A DNA stretch of 64,000 bases, from the NCBI GenBank assembly GCA_963691885.1, contig OY829843.1, positions 1,364,001 through 1,428,000 on the forward strand. Direction: 5' to 3'. The position numbers and the translations under genes are program-made. Shown here one piece after another: positions 43,986 to 52,951 of this stretch. The notes under the pieces are model-generated. The model made no database searches. It saw only the letters and a list, made by a program, of their open reading frames with translations, and had not been told where the DNA came from. Position 1 is the stretch's first letter; each line of letters begins with the position of its first letter. This stretch comes from G963691885 sp963691885 (GTDB lineage Bacteria; Pseudomonadota; Alphaproteobacteria; UBA8366; Aestuariispiraceae).

Positions 43986-45209
43986 ATGAGTGATACCAAG
44001 ACGCCGCCATTCTGGCGCGGACTGACCGGTCCCCGTCTCACGGCCCTATTGACGGCCATCGTTGCGATTGGTCCGTTCAGTATCTCCTTCTATGTGCCGT
44101 CCCTTCCCGATATCGCGCTCAGCCTGAACGCGACGCCAGCCCAAGCCCAGGCAACAATGACAACCTATCTGGCGGGATTTGCCTTTGCCCAACTGGTATA
44201 TGGCCCGCTATCTGACAGGTTTGGTCGACGGCCCATTCTGATTGGTGCCTTGATCCTGTTCATCCTGGCCTCCGCTCTTTGCGCCGCCACCCAGACAATC
44301 GAGCAATTGCAGCTTGCCCGAATGGTGCAGGGTTTCGGGGCCTGTTGCGGCCCCGTCCTGGGACGGGCCATGGTGCGGGATCTATTTCAGGGGACTGCGA
44401 TGGTCCGCGTCTTTTCCGTCATCGGCACCGCCATCGCCCTGGCCCCGGCCGTTGCCCCCAGCCTGGGTGGCTTCATTGAGCAGGCCCTTGGTTGGCAGGC
44501 CAGTTTTCTGGCGCTCGGCCTGTTCGGGATGACCCTGTTGTTTCTGGCGTTGCGTTTCCTTGATGAAAGCAACCAGAACCCCAACCCGGAAGCACTGCAG
44601 CCCCGTAGACTGGTTCAGATTTACGCCAGCCTGCTGGTCAATCCGGTTTTCATGGGACATGTGCTGGTCGGCGCGCTCACTTTTGCCGGGATATTCTCCT
44701 ATCACGCCTCAACAGCTTTCATCTTTATGGAGGAGCTTGGGTTAAGTCCCAGCGAATTTGGCCTTCTCGCCTTCATCACAGTGCCTGCCTATGCTTCAGG
44801 CAACATCATCACCGGGAAGCTGGCTGCGAAGGTTTCAAAGCATGTTCTGGTCGGTATCGGTGTTATCTGCACGGTCAGCGGTTCGATCCTCGTAGAAAGC
44901 CTTTCGGATACAGTGTCCCTAACCCGGGTGATCGCGCCCATGCTGATCTATTTTTTCGGGTTTGGGCTGATTCTGGCCCATGCCACGGCTGGCGCGTTGC
45001 AGCCCTTTCCAAGGGTGGCCGGCAGCGCCAGCGCCACAATGGGCTTCATCCAGATGGCTTGTGGGGCCCTTGCAACCTTCGGGGCCGGATATTTTTATGC
45101 TGGTAACGGTGCAGGCCCTTTGGGATTGATTTTATTGGGTTTTTCTGCTCTTGCAGGCCTTTGTTTTTTCACTCTCGTGCCCCGAAAAGCACCAATTTCC
45201 GAAAAATAA
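43986..45209 (+). CDS. MFS transporter, Bcr/CflA family
   Basis: 407 residues with twelve predicted membrane helices. The Bcr/CflA pattern is clear: AIGPFSISFYVPSLPDIALSLNATPAQAQATMTTYLAGFAFAQLVYGPLSDRFGRRP and QLARMVQGFGACCGPVLGRAMVRDLF. Members export drugs or small peptides such as bicyclomycin and sulfonamide. Start ATG 43986 is 14 bp behind the metallopeptidase stop. The substrate is unknown; no clear cobalt link. Confidence 0.92.
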   Translation: MSDTKTPPFWRGLTGPRLTALLTAIVAIGPFSISFYVPSLPDIALSLNATPAQAQATMTTYLAGFAFAQLVYGPLSDRFGRRPILIGALILFILASALCAATQTIEQLQLARMVQGFGACCGPVLGRAMVRDLFQGTAMVRVFSVIGTAIALAPAVAPSLGGFIEQALGWQASFLALGLFGMTLLFLALRFLDESNQNPNPEALQPRRLVQIYASLLVNPVFMGHVLVGALTFAGIFSYHASTAFIFMEELGLSPSEFGLLAFITVPAYASGNIITGKLAAKVSKHVLVGIGVICTVSGSILVESLSDTVSLTRVIAPMLIYFFGFGLILAHATAGALQPFPRVAGSASATMGFIQMACGALATFGAGYFYAGNGAGPLGLILLGFSALAGLCFFTLVPRKAPISEK

Positions 45210-45296
45210 TCAGAAAAAACCACCCTATGTGTTCGTCATCACATTCAAGTGAGGAGGGATGTTGCATTCTTAACTCATCAAAGAGGGAGAAAGATT

Positions 45297-45458
45297 ATGG
45301 TCAAAGCAGCGCACGAGGTTTCAGGTTCTGAATCAACCCGCTCCGGGTCCATGAGAAATATTGCTCTTGGATTGATCGCCGGCCTGGGTCTGGGCGTCTT
45401 TGTCATGACCTGGCAGGCCGTTTCCGGCACCGCCACCGTCCTGGTCAGCCTGTTCTAA
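45297..45458 (+). CDS. 53-residue single-pass membrane peptide
   Basis: A polar N-terminus (MVKAAHEVSGSESTRSGSMR) is followed by one hydrophobic segment from about residue 20 to the end (GLIAGLGLGVFVMTWQAVSG ...). AGGGAGA precedes the ATG with good spacing. CbtB cobalt-transport peptides are also about 60 residues with one helix, but the His-rich C-terminus of CbtB is missing, so that name is not given. It lies in a cobalamin region, convergent with cobM, 6 bp between stops. Confidence 0.55.
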   Translation: MVKAAHEVSGSESTRSGSMRNIALGLIAGLGLGVFVMTWQAVSGTATVLVSLF

Positions 45459-45464
45459 GCCCCG

Positions 45465-46235
45465 TTAAGATACCTTGTCCGGTGCCGGACGCAGAACATG
45501 GGTGTGATCTGACGCGTAAAGACGACTGTCTTCATACCCTTCAGCGGCCAAAGCTGGCCCCACCAAAATAAGCGCCGTCCGCGTAATGCCAGAGGCCTTT
45601 GCCTTCGCCCTGATATCCCCCAATACCCCTCTCAAAATCATCTGATCCGGCCAGCTGACGCGATAGCCGATGACGACCGGGCAATCTTCCCCATAAAACG
45701 GTGTCAATTCGCGAACCACCTTTGCCAGATTATTGATCGACAAATGGATTGCGAGCGTCGCCCCTGACTTCGCAAAGGTTGCCAGATCTTCCCCCTCCGG
45801 CATGGCAGAGGCCCTGACCGATGTCCTGGTCAGCACAATAGACTGTGAGACACCCGGAATCGTGAACTCCGCCTTCAAGGCCGCTGCCGCTGCGGCATAG
45901 GCTGGTACACCCGGCACAACCTCATATTCAATGCCCAGCGCATCCAGACGCCGCATCTGTTCGGCCGTCGCACCATAGAGCGAGGGGTCTCCCGAATGGA
46001 CACGCGCGACGTCCTCACCGCGCGTCTCGGCCTCAACCATCTCAGCGATGATTTCGTCCAGATGCATGGATGCCGTGTCGATTACCCGTGCGCCTTCCGG
46101 TGCCTCGGCCACGACCGCTTCCGGCACCAAAGAGCCCGCAAACAGACAAACCGGGCAGGACTGGATTACCTTCAGACCGCGAACCGTGATCAGGTCGGGG
46201 GCACCGGGACCAGCCCCAATAAAATACACCTTCAT
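45465..46235 (-). CDS. cobM: Precorrin-4 C11-methyltransferase
   Basis: 256 residues. It methylates C11 of (cobalt-)precorrin-4. YFIGAGPGAPDLITVRGLKVIQ, CLFAGSLVPEAVV, ARVHSGDPSLYGATAEQMRRLD, PGVPAYAAAAAALKAEFTIPGVSQSIVLTR and ALILVGPAL are diagnostic. A strong GGAGGAAA precedes the ATG, which overlaps the end of the cbiG-cobJ gene by 4 nt. Last gene of the long minus-strand cobalamin operon. Confidence 0.96.
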   Translation of the reverse strand: MKVYFIGAGPGAPDLITVRGLKVIQSCPVCLFAGSLVPEAVVAEAPEGARVIDTASMHLDEIIAEMVEAETRGEDVARVHSGDPSLYGATAEQMRRLDALGIEYEVVPGVPAYAAAAAALKAEFTIPGVSQSIVLTRTSVRASAMPEGEDLATFAKSGATLAIHLSINNLAKVVRELTPFYGEDCPVVIGYRVSWPDQMILRGVLGDIRAKAKASGITRTALILVGPALAAEGYEDSRLYASDHTHVLRPAPDKVS

Positions 46236-48088
46236 CGGTTTCCTCCTGTCGCTTCTTCCGGAAGCAACTCTGTCTGGTCCATTTTTTTCGCGTAACCGCG
46301 CGGGGTGTAAAGCCGTTGCTCGCCGCCCTGTTCGATCACCCGGGTCTCGCTATTGCCGACAACGACGAGAGAGAGCATATCAACGCTCTCGGGATCGAAA
46401 TCAGAGATCGGGGTCAGCGTGATCCGCTCATCCGGGCGGCCCAGATTGCGGGCGACCGCCACCGGCGTATCACCAGGCCGATCCTGTCGCAGGGTCTCAA
46501 TCGCCTCGCCCAATAAGGTTCGGCGGCGCAGGCTCTGCGGGTTGTAAAAGGCGATGACAAAGTCACCTTCCGCCGCCGCTTTCAGCCGTTGCCGGATGAC
46601 CTCACGTGGCGTCAGCAGGTCAGACAGCGAAATCAGGCAGAAATCATGTCCCATTGGCGCGCCCAATCGGGCAGAAGCCGCCTGAAAGGCCGAAATCCCC
46701 GGAACAACAGTCACCTCAACCCCGTTCAGGGCACGTTCGCCCTCCCTACCGGCGCTGCGGTCCAGCACCTCAAAGACGAGGGTCGCCAACGCATAAATCC
46801 CCGGATCGCCGGAACAGATAAGGGCAACGGTCTTGCCCTTGGCCGCTTCACGCAAGGCAAGCTCCGCCCGCTGCGCCTCTTCCCCCAAGGGGGATCTGAT
46901 CTGGTCGGCTCTGGTGATCAGGTCGGCGGCCAGATCGAGATAGAGGTCATAGCCAATTGCCACCTCTGCCCGCTGCAAGGCTTCCACCGCCTGGGCCGTG
47001 CGCCACTCCGATGTACCAGGGCCGATGCCAACCACAAACAGATGACCGGGAGTGCGCCCGGTCTCGTCCGGCCTGGCTAGCACAGCCGGTTCGGTCGATT
47101 GCGCGACCGCAACCGTGACACGCGCAAACCGGCGCTTGGGCAGGATCAGGTCAGATCCGGCACCACCAAGGGCAAGCGCCGCCCCCTCTGCCACACCATG
47201 GCAACCGGTTTCCTGAAAGACGATATCGGACGGGTTCTGTAGGCGCGGGGTCATTTCCTCCAGCGCTTCGGCGTCAAATACGCGGAACGGCACTTCCAGA
47301 CGATCAGCCGCGGCTTTGACAGCGGGTTCATCCACTTTGATGTCAAGAGAGCCAACCGCCGCAACAGCGCGGGGATCCAGTCCCGCTTCCCGCAGGGCCG
47401 TTTCCAACGCTTCAACTCCATCCTCCGTCGGAACCCCGCGTTCAGCCCCGACGCCCAGTGTCAGGGTCGGCGGGATGAAACGAAGCGCTGTGGGGTCACT
47501 CGGTTCAACACGGTCACTTACCAAGACCCTATAAGTTGCATCATCATCGCCCGCGAATTGCCCGGCCGGTGGCCAAGTCAGTTCCGATATTTTATTGACC
47601 AGCTGAACAGCGTCCCCGGCCAGCAAAGCGGCCGTTACGGGTTTGAGCATTTCCGGGTTCTCAATCACCCAACCCTCGGGTGGCACATCGAGGGCAAATC
47701 CCAGACGCAAATCCCCTGTTGTGGTAATCGTAGCGTGACCATCCAGCACATTGGCAATTGACCGTGCCAGATCGTTCGCGCCGTGGTGCCCACCGAGAAG
47801 AGGTACGACGCTGTCGCCATTCTCCGCGATCGCTATAACCGGGCTTTCGTCATGCTTCGATTTCAGGTTAGGGGCAAGTAATCGGATCAAAATCCCGGCG
47901 GCACAAATTCCAACGATGGGTGTCCCTTCCCGGAACAACTTGGAGAGAAGTTGGCCCATATCCTCAAAGGGTTGATCACAGTCTACGACGCGCCCCTGTT
48001 TTCCATATGACGTGCAATCCGGGAAATCATTCTGCAGACGACGGGCTAGCGCACCGCCCTGCTCTGTCAGTGTCACAAAGGCGATCAC
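46232..48088 (-). CDS. CbiG-CobJ fusion: cobalt-precorrin-5A hydrolase / precorrin-3B C17-methyltransferase
   Basis: 618 residues with two enzymes. Residues 1-338 are CbiG-like (GICAAGILIRLLAP, VVPLLGGHHGANDLARSIA at 95-112, and a C-terminal GVGAERGVPTEDGVEALE domain near 212), which opens the delta-lactone. Residues 350-600 are CobJ/CbiH (FVVGIGPGTSEWRTAQA, ICSGDPGIYALATLVFE, VVPGISAFQAASARLGAPMGHDF, FVIAFYNPQS). The two steps surround ring contraction, so fusion is sensible. Start GTG 48088 overlaps the cobI stop (GTGA). Such fusions are known in other bacteria. Confidence 0.93.
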   Translation of the reverse strand: MIAFVTLTEQGGALARRLQNDFPDCTSYGKQGRVVDCDQPFEDMGQLLSKLFREGTPIVGICAAGILIRLLAPNLKSKHDESPVIAIAENGDSVVPLLGGHHGANDLARSIANVLDGHATITTTGDLRLGFALDVPPEGWVIENPEMLKPVTAALLAGDAVQLVNKISELTWPPAGQFAGDDDATYRVLVSDRVEPSDPTALRFIPPTLTLGVGAERGVPTEDGVEALETALREAGLDPRAVAAVGSLDIKVDEPAVKAAADRLEVPFRVFDAEALEEMTPRLQNPSDIVFQETGCHGVAEGAALALGGAGSDLILPKRRFARVTVAVAQSTEPAVLARPDETGRTPGHLFVVGIGPGTSEWRTAQAVEALQRAEVAIGYDLYLDLAADLITRADQIRSPLGEEAQRAELALREAAKGKTVALICSGDPGIYALATLVFEVLDRSAGREGERALNGVEVTVVPGISAFQAASARLGAPMGHDFCLISLSDLLTPREVIRQRLKAAAEGDFVIAFYNPQSLRRRTLLGEAIETLRQDRPGDTPVAVARNLGRPDERITLTPISDFDPESVDMLSLVVVGNSETRVIEQGGEQRLYTPRGYAKKMDQTELLPEEATGGNR

Positions 48089-48801
48089 GAGGTCACCTCA
48101 TCGGTTGCGGTCCTCCGGCGGTGGGCCAGTATCATTGAGAAATAGGGTGCGGAATCCGTTCCTACATCGCTCAGAGGGATCACACGCTGTTTTTCCATGG
48201 TTGCATGCTGAATATAGATGGCGTCATCCGCCATCTCGGTTTCAACCAGCAGGGATCTGATTTTTTCGAGATGCCGTCCCACCTTGATAAAGGCGAGAGC
48301 ATCGCTGGACCCAATCTTCTGTCTTAACACCTCTTCATCAAGGGGGGCAGGCAGAACGGTCAGAACATCATTCCGCGACGCAAGCGGGGCGCCGGTCATT
48401 GCGGCGGACGCCATAAGGCTGGAGACGCCCGGTATAACCACCGTCTCGAACCGCTCGGCCATTCGGGCAAACAGATACATGAAGCTGCCATAAAAGAACG
48501 GGTCGCCCTCGCACAGGACCGCGACATCCTGCCCGTCTGACAAATGCCCGGCGATCTCGGATGCCGCCCCATCGTAAACATCGCTCGCGGGAAAGCGGGC
48601 TTCTACCATCGGCATACGGATGGGAATCTCGACAAGCCCGTCCGGTATATGTGGGGCTGCAATCTCCCGCGCCATGCTCGGCCCTTCCAAGCCGGCCGGC
48701 CAGGCGAGCACCGGAACCGATTGCAAAACCCGATACGCCTTCAGGGTAATCAGGTCGGGGTCACCCGGCCCCACGCCAATGCCATAGAGTCGTCCGACCA
48801 T
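48085..48801 (-). CDS. cobI: Precorrin-2 C20-methyltransferase
   Basis: 238 residues. It methylates C20 of (cobalt-)precorrin-2, the first dedicated step. LYGIGVGPGDPDLITLKAYRVLQ, VLCEGDPFFYGSFMYLF, VIPGVSSLMASAAMTGAPLASRNDVLTVLPA and FIKVGRHLEKIRSLL are diagnostic. ATG 48801 shares its A with the cobL stop (TAATG) and has AGGA upstream. Confidence 0.96.
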   Translation of the reverse strand: MVGRLYGIGVGPGDPDLITLKAYRVLQSVPVLAWPAGLEGPSMAREIAAPHIPDGLVEIPIRMPMVEARFPASDVYDGAASEIAGHLSDGQDVAVLCEGDPFFYGSFMYLFARMAERFETVVIPGVSSLMASAAMTGAPLASRNDVLTVLPAPLDEEVLRQKIGSSDALAFIKVGRHLEKIRSLLVETEMADDAIYIQHATMEKQRVIPLSDVGTDSAPYFSMILAHRRRTATDEVTS

Positions 48802-50054
48802 TATTCCTGACTTTCGGTATTAATGTTATAAGGTTTGGTGATCGAGAGTTGAGTAACCGGCATCATTGGTCGCCATCCATGATGGGGACCGACCGGCACC
48901 AACCGGGACACAGAAATCCGTGACATATCACCGCCATGCGTCGCATGAAACGCGGCAAGTCGTTGTTCACTCTCAACCGTTACCGCATTGGCAACAAGAC
49001 GCCCGCCTGGCAGAAGCGATTGCCACGCCGCCTCCAACACGGCGCCGTCCCCGGAACCACCACCCACAAAAACCGCGTTGGGCGGTTCCAGATCTTTCAG
49101 CACATCAGGCGCGACCCCATCAACGATCGACAGCTCCGGAACGCCGAGTGTAATGGCGTTCCTCACCGCACGATCTCGCCGCTGCAAATTTGGTTCTATC
49201 CCGACGGCGCGTCCGCCAGCCCGCATCCATTCGATCGCAATGGACCCGTTCCCGCATCCTATATCCCAGAGAAACTCGCCCGGCTGCGGCGCAAGGGCTG
49301 CCAGTGTCGCCGCGCGGACCTCCCGCTTCGTCAGTTGACCATCATGAAGAAAGGCCTCATCAGGCAGGCCCGGAACGCGGCTAAGGATGCGCGCTTTGCT
49401 GGAAGCGTGACACTCAACGGCCAACAGATTGAGATCCTGAAAACCTTCGTTGAAAAAAGCCGTATCATTGGCCCTGGCGCTACGGATATTTTCAAGCTCC
49501 CCGCCTAAATGCTCCAGAACTGTAATATTGCTGTCGCTATAACCGCTTTCATTGAGTAACGCCGCCAGTTTTCCTGGAGTCGAGCCATCTTCAGACAGGA
49601 TCAACAATCTCGCACAGGGATGGAGATGAAGACGCACAAGATCAAATGGTCGACCGTGAAGCGTCAAGCGCACAACCCCTTCCAAGGGCCAGGCAAGTTT
49701 GGCCGCCGCCAGTGAAAATGCACCGGGCACTGGAATGATCGTCATCGCCTCGCATCCAAAAGCCCGGGCGAGTGTCACCCCGATACCAAAACTCATTGGA
49801 TCGCCGGTCGCCAGAACACAGACATTCTGCCCTTCAAGCGCCTTTAACGCCTTTACCGTTTCCGAGAGCGGGCTCGCCCAAGGATGGCGCCGCGCTTTAT
49901 GGGATTGAGGGATCATGGCCAGATGCCGGTCTCCCCCAACCAGATGCGCTGCATCTTCGACCAGTTGGCGCGCCGTTGCGGTCAACCCGTTCAACCCGTC
50001 TTCCCCGATGCCGACGACGGACAGCCAGAGTCCGCTCTTCTCTATCGCGCTCAC
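48801..50054 (-). CDS. cobL: Precorrin-6Y C5,15-methyltransferase (decarboxylating), CbiE-CbiT fusion
   Basis: 417 residues, the full CobL form. The N-terminal CbiE-type methyltransferase (LSVVGIGEDGLNGLTATARQLV, VCVLATGDPMSFGIG, PVPGAFSLAAAKLAWPLEGVVRLTLHGRP) methylates C5; the C-terminal CbiT-type domain (TKREVRAATLAALAPQPGEFLWDIGCGNGSIAIEWM, FVGGGSGDGAVLEAAW) decarboxylates and methylates C15. Start is GTG 50054, overlapping the cobH stop (GTGA). Confidence 0.96.
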   Translation of the reverse strand: MSAIEKSGLWLSVVGIGEDGLNGLTATARQLVEDAAHLVGGDRHLAMIPQSHKARRHPWASPLSETVKALKALEGQNVCVLATGDPMSFGIGVTLARAFGCEAMTIIPVPGAFSLAAAKLAWPLEGVVRLTLHGRPFDLVRLHLHPCARLLILSEDGSTPGKLAALLNESGYSDSNITVLEHLGGELENIRSARANDTAFFNEGFQDLNLLAVECHASSKARILSRVPGLPDEAFLHDGQLTKREVRAATLAALAPQPGEFLWDIGCGNGSIAIEWMRAGGRAVGIEPNLQRRDRAVRNAITLGVPELSIVDGVAPDVLKDLEPPNAVFVGGGSGDGAVLEAAWQSLLPGGRLVANAVTVESEQRLAAFHATHGGDMSRISVSRLVPVGPHHGWRPMMPVTQLSITKPYNINTESQE

Positions 50055-50695
50055 AACGCACCCCCATCGCCTCTGGCGACCGCATTGATCGCGCCGCAGG
50101 CGAGCGCCGATCCACCGTCACGTCCGGTGAGGGTGATGAAGGGAACATCCAGCCCGGCATCAATCAGGGCCTGTTTTGATTCCGCCGCCCCGACAAACCC
50201 GACAGGAAAGGCCAGAATGGCCGCCGGCCTCGGCCACCCCTCTTGAAGACGCTCCAACAGATGAAACAGGGCCGTCGGCGCGTTCCCGAATGCAACAACA
50301 GAGCCTTCAATCCTGTCCCGCCACAAGTCAACAGCCGCGGCGGATCTTGTCGTTCCCAGTGTCTTCGCGCTCTGTGGCACTGAGGCGTCATTGAGGGTAC
50401 AGATCACCTGATTATCAGCGGGTAGGAATTTCCTCGTGACACCTGAAGCAACCATTGTGGCGTCGACCAGAATTGACGCACCTGATGCCAGGGCCCGATG
50501 TGCAGACGCTGTGACATCTCCCTGCCAAACGAGCGACGAAGCAATTTCAGGTCGGCCGACAGAGTGAACGAGGCGAATTACCAGTGAATGCAAATTATCC
50601 GGAAATGATGAAAGATCCACCGCTTCGCGTACCTGACGAAAAGACTCTTCGTAAATGGCCTGCGGGTCCCGGATGTAAGAATATGTCTCAGGCAT
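50051..50695 (-). CDS. cobH: Precorrin-8X methylmutase
   Basis: 214 residues. It moves the methyl group from C11 to C12 to give (cobalt-)hydrogenobyrinate. YIRDPQAIYEESFRQVREAVDL, VIRLVHSVGRPEIASSLVWQGD (the catalytic-His region), GASILVDATMVASGV, and PTALFHLLERLQEG are family motifs, ending with GGSALACGAINAVAR. It overlaps both neighbours (4 nt with cobL, 8 nt with the upstream gene), a tightly coupled operon. Confidence 0.96.
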   Translation of the reverse strand: MPETYSYIRDPQAIYEESFRQVREAVDLSSFPDNLHSLVIRLVHSVGRPEIASSLVWQGDVTASAHRALASGASILVDATMVASGVTRKFLPADNQVICTLNDASVPQSAKTLGTTRSAAAVDLWRDRIEGSVVAFGNAPTALFHLLERLQEGWPRPAAILAFPVGFVGAAESKQALIDAGLDVPFITLTGRDGGSALACGAINAVARGDGGAL

Positions 50696-51602
50696 GGCCC
50701 AGCCCCAATATCCAGCCTTCTTCCGTTTCGACGATCAGTCGTTCTTTCGGCGTGAGGGGAACACCACCTCGCATGGCATCATCCAGCAAATCCCGGTCAT
50801 CAAGATCGGCCAGGTGATGAACAACGGCTGATACCTGTGCCGCATCCTTTGGCAACCCTTCAATCGCTTGAACCGGAAACAGTGAAGGCCATGTCTCGGC
50901 AATCACAATCCTGGCACGTTCATCATCGCAGAGGCCCGTCTCAAACGGCCAGATCGCCGAAACCTCGGCCAGTCGCGGATCGGTTCGCAACGCCCAGAGT
51001 GCCGGGATCCCGGTGAGTGTCTGACCGCCAACAATACCATTGCCGGACAGCTGCCATACAGAATGGGTTCCCTTGGCATGATGATCTGCCAGCCGCCACT
51101 CTTTAGGCAGCGCGCTGCCATATCCCTGTGGTTTTCGAAACGGCAACCCGTCATATCGGCCATGATGCTGATGCGGATACCCCCAGAATGGCCCGTCCAC
51201 CGACCCAAATTCCCGGTTCAACCCGGCGGCAAGGTCAAACCGGTTATTCCTGTTGCGCGTGTCATCCGTAAAACCGGCACTTACTTTTTTCCAGAGTTTG
51301 CGCCAGACCAGCCCCGCCGTTCCAAGATTGAGAGCTTCTGCAGTGCCATCCGGATAGCCGAAGGCAAAATCGAAGCAGGCCAGAACACGCCCATGCATCA
51401 GGGCCTCGGTCAGCAGATCACCCAAAGCAGAAACCGCACCCGCCCGTGTTCGGGCGTGACGGTGATCGGTGATTTCCACAATACCATCCTGTCGCACAGC
51501 CAGCGCCCACCAGATGGAATCCCGAGCTTGTGCGGGATTTGCCGGTGCAGGCGCGCTCGCGGCACTCCAATCGACCATCAGATAGGCGTCAAAAGCGGCC
51601 AT
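50688..51602 (-). CDS. DUF429-like (predicted RNase H-fold) protein in the cobalamin operon
   Basis: 304 residues. YLMVDWSAAS at the N-terminus, VLACFDFAFGYPDG near residue 95, and IVIAETWPSLFP near residue 233 match the order of acidic strands in the RNase H-like DUF429 group; this is a fold guess, not proof. No cobalamin enzyme motif is recognised. It ends 8 nt inside cobH and lies 39 bp behind cbiX, so it is part of the operon. CGGAAG precedes the ATG. A role in cobalamin synthesis is suggested only by position. Confidence 0.58.
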   Translation of the reverse strand: MAAFDAYLMVDWSAASAPAPANPAQARDSIWWALAVRQDGIVEITDHRHARTRAGAVSALGDLLTEALMHGRVLACFDFAFGYPDGTAEALNLGTAGLVWRKLWKKVSAGFTDDTRNRNNRFDLAAGLNREFGSVDGPFWGYPHQHHGRYDGLPFRKPQGYGSALPKEWRLADHHAKGTHSVWQLSGNGIVGGQTLTGIPALWALRTDPRLAEVSAIWPFETGLCDDERARIVIAETWPSLFPVQAIEGLPKDAAQVSAVVHHLADLDDRDLLDDAMRGGVPLTPKERLIVETEEGWILGLGHA

Positions 51603-51641
51603 ATCACACTTCCGGATCCAGGGTCACGATCGAACCCCCGA

Positions 51642-52811
51642 TCAGGACTGGCTCTCTTTCAAACTCTGAACACCCTCAACCATCGTACGCGGACCAAGGG
51701 GGTGGTCCGCATGGGGATAGGGGTGATGATGATGGTCATGCCCGTGATCGTGGCTGTGATCATGGCTATGGCCATGGCTGTGATCGTGATGATGATCGTG
51801 ACCGTGAGAATGCCCATGCGAGTGGTCATGAGAATGATCGTGTGAATGACCATGATCATGATCTGCATCCGGAACACCGGTCCCGATCCCTTCGACATGA
51901 TGGTGGTGGCTTTCCTGCTGCAACCCGACCTCATCTTCGAAGCCCAGAACCTGCGCGCGGTATTTGCACATCTGGCAGTTCATGTTGTTGGTACCTTCAA
52001 CAATCTCTGCCAACCGTTCTGCAAATGTGTCCATAACCCGGTCGTGATTGTTCAGGTAACCCGCCTTTACAAACTCGATCCCCGGATGGCGCTCTGCCAC
52101 TTTATCGGTGTAGTCGTATATGCGCTGGATCAGAATGCCGGTGAAAAGGAAATACGGGAAAACGACGATCCGTTTGAAACCCAGTCGGGTGCAGTGCTCG
52201 AGGGCCGGTTCGACCAGTGGAAAGGTCACACCGGAATAGGCGGTTTCAGCCCAACCAAATCCCATCCCCTCCCAAAGCATGCGGGTGATCTTGGCAACGT
52301 TGGAGTTGGCGTCAGGGTCGGATGCCCCACGCCCGACGACCACCAAAAGCGTCTCATGACGGCTGACATTGTCATCCAGACCATCGAGCGCCTCCTGCAC
52401 CCTGTCACCGGCTGCCTGCAACATCTTCAAGTCGATCGCCAGTTCGCGACCATAGTCGATCTTCATGCCAGGGTTCTGCGCCTGATAGGTGTTCAGAACA
52501 GAGGGGATGTCATTTTTGGCATGACCGGCGGCAAACAACATACCGGGAACGGCAAGGACGCGGGTCACACCCTGTTCCCGCAACCGGTCCAGACCGTCGC
52601 GGATAATGGGCGTTGCAAATTCCAGAAACCCGTATTCGACAGGATGCGCCGTGCATCTGGCCCGAAGGCCGGTTGCAATCTGCTCAAACTCGCGCACAGC
52701 ATCGACCGACCGACTGCCATGCCCGCAAATCATGATACCGATTTTTTCGCCCGGCGCTTCTTCAAAGCGGATTTCACCCGGTATTAAACTCTGTCCATTC
52801 ATCCCAGACAT
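51642..52811 (-). CDS. cbiX: Sirohydrochlorin cobaltochelatase CbiX, long form with His-rich tail
   Basis: 389 residues. It inserts Co2+ into sirohydrochlorin, the first step of the early-cobalt route. Two CbiX repeats are visible (IGIMICGHGSRSVDAVREFE...VPGMLFAAGHAKNDIP and LLVVVGRGASDPDANSN...FPYFLFTGIL). A C-x2-C motif, MNCQMC (277-282), resembles the Fe-S-binding M-x-C-x2-C of long CbiX proteins. Residues 317-370 are about half histidine (HDHSHGH-type repeats), probably a metal store or chaperone. AGGGG precedes ATG 52811; the longer frame is rejected. It heads the operon to cobM. Confidence 0.93.
   Translation of the reverse strand: MSGMNGQSLIPGEIRFEEAPGEKIGIMICGHGSRSVDAVREFEQIATGLRARCTAHPVEYGFLEFATPIIRDGLDRLREQGVTRVLAVPGMLFAAGHAKNDIPSVLNTYQAQNPGMKIDYGRELAIDLKMLQAAGDRVQEALDGLDDNVSRHETLLVVVGRGASDPDANSNVAKITRMLWEGMGFGWAETAYSGVTFPLVEPALEHCTRLGFKRIVVFPYFLFTGILIQRIYDYTDKVAERHPGIEFVKAGYLNNHDRVMDTFAERLAEIVEGTNNMNCQMCKYRAQVLGFEDEVGLQQESHHHHVEGIGTGVPDADHDHGHSHDHSHDHSHGHSHGHDHHHDHSHGHSHDHSHDHGHDHHHHPYPHADHPLGPRTMVEGVQSLKESQS
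51702..51863 (-). repeat. His-codon repeat tract within cbiX
   Basis: This stretch encodes the HDHSHGHSH region as near-repeats of CATGAxCAT/CATGGxCAT-type units. It is coding low-complexity DNA, prone to length change by slippage. Confidence 0.8.
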
Positions 52812-52951
52812 GATTGCCCCTGTAATTTCCCGGACCAACATCTGGCCCGCACAAACGATCTGTTTGCACGGGTGTCACGCCCGGATTATCCATGGTCAGA
52901 TTTGCCCCAGACCACACGGGTACTCATGGGATTAGGCATATCAGGGGGAAG

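Noticed and set aside
45297..45458. CbtB cobalt-transport subunit
   Set aside because: Size and helix fit, but the conserved C-terminal histidines are missing and no CbtA gene is beside it.
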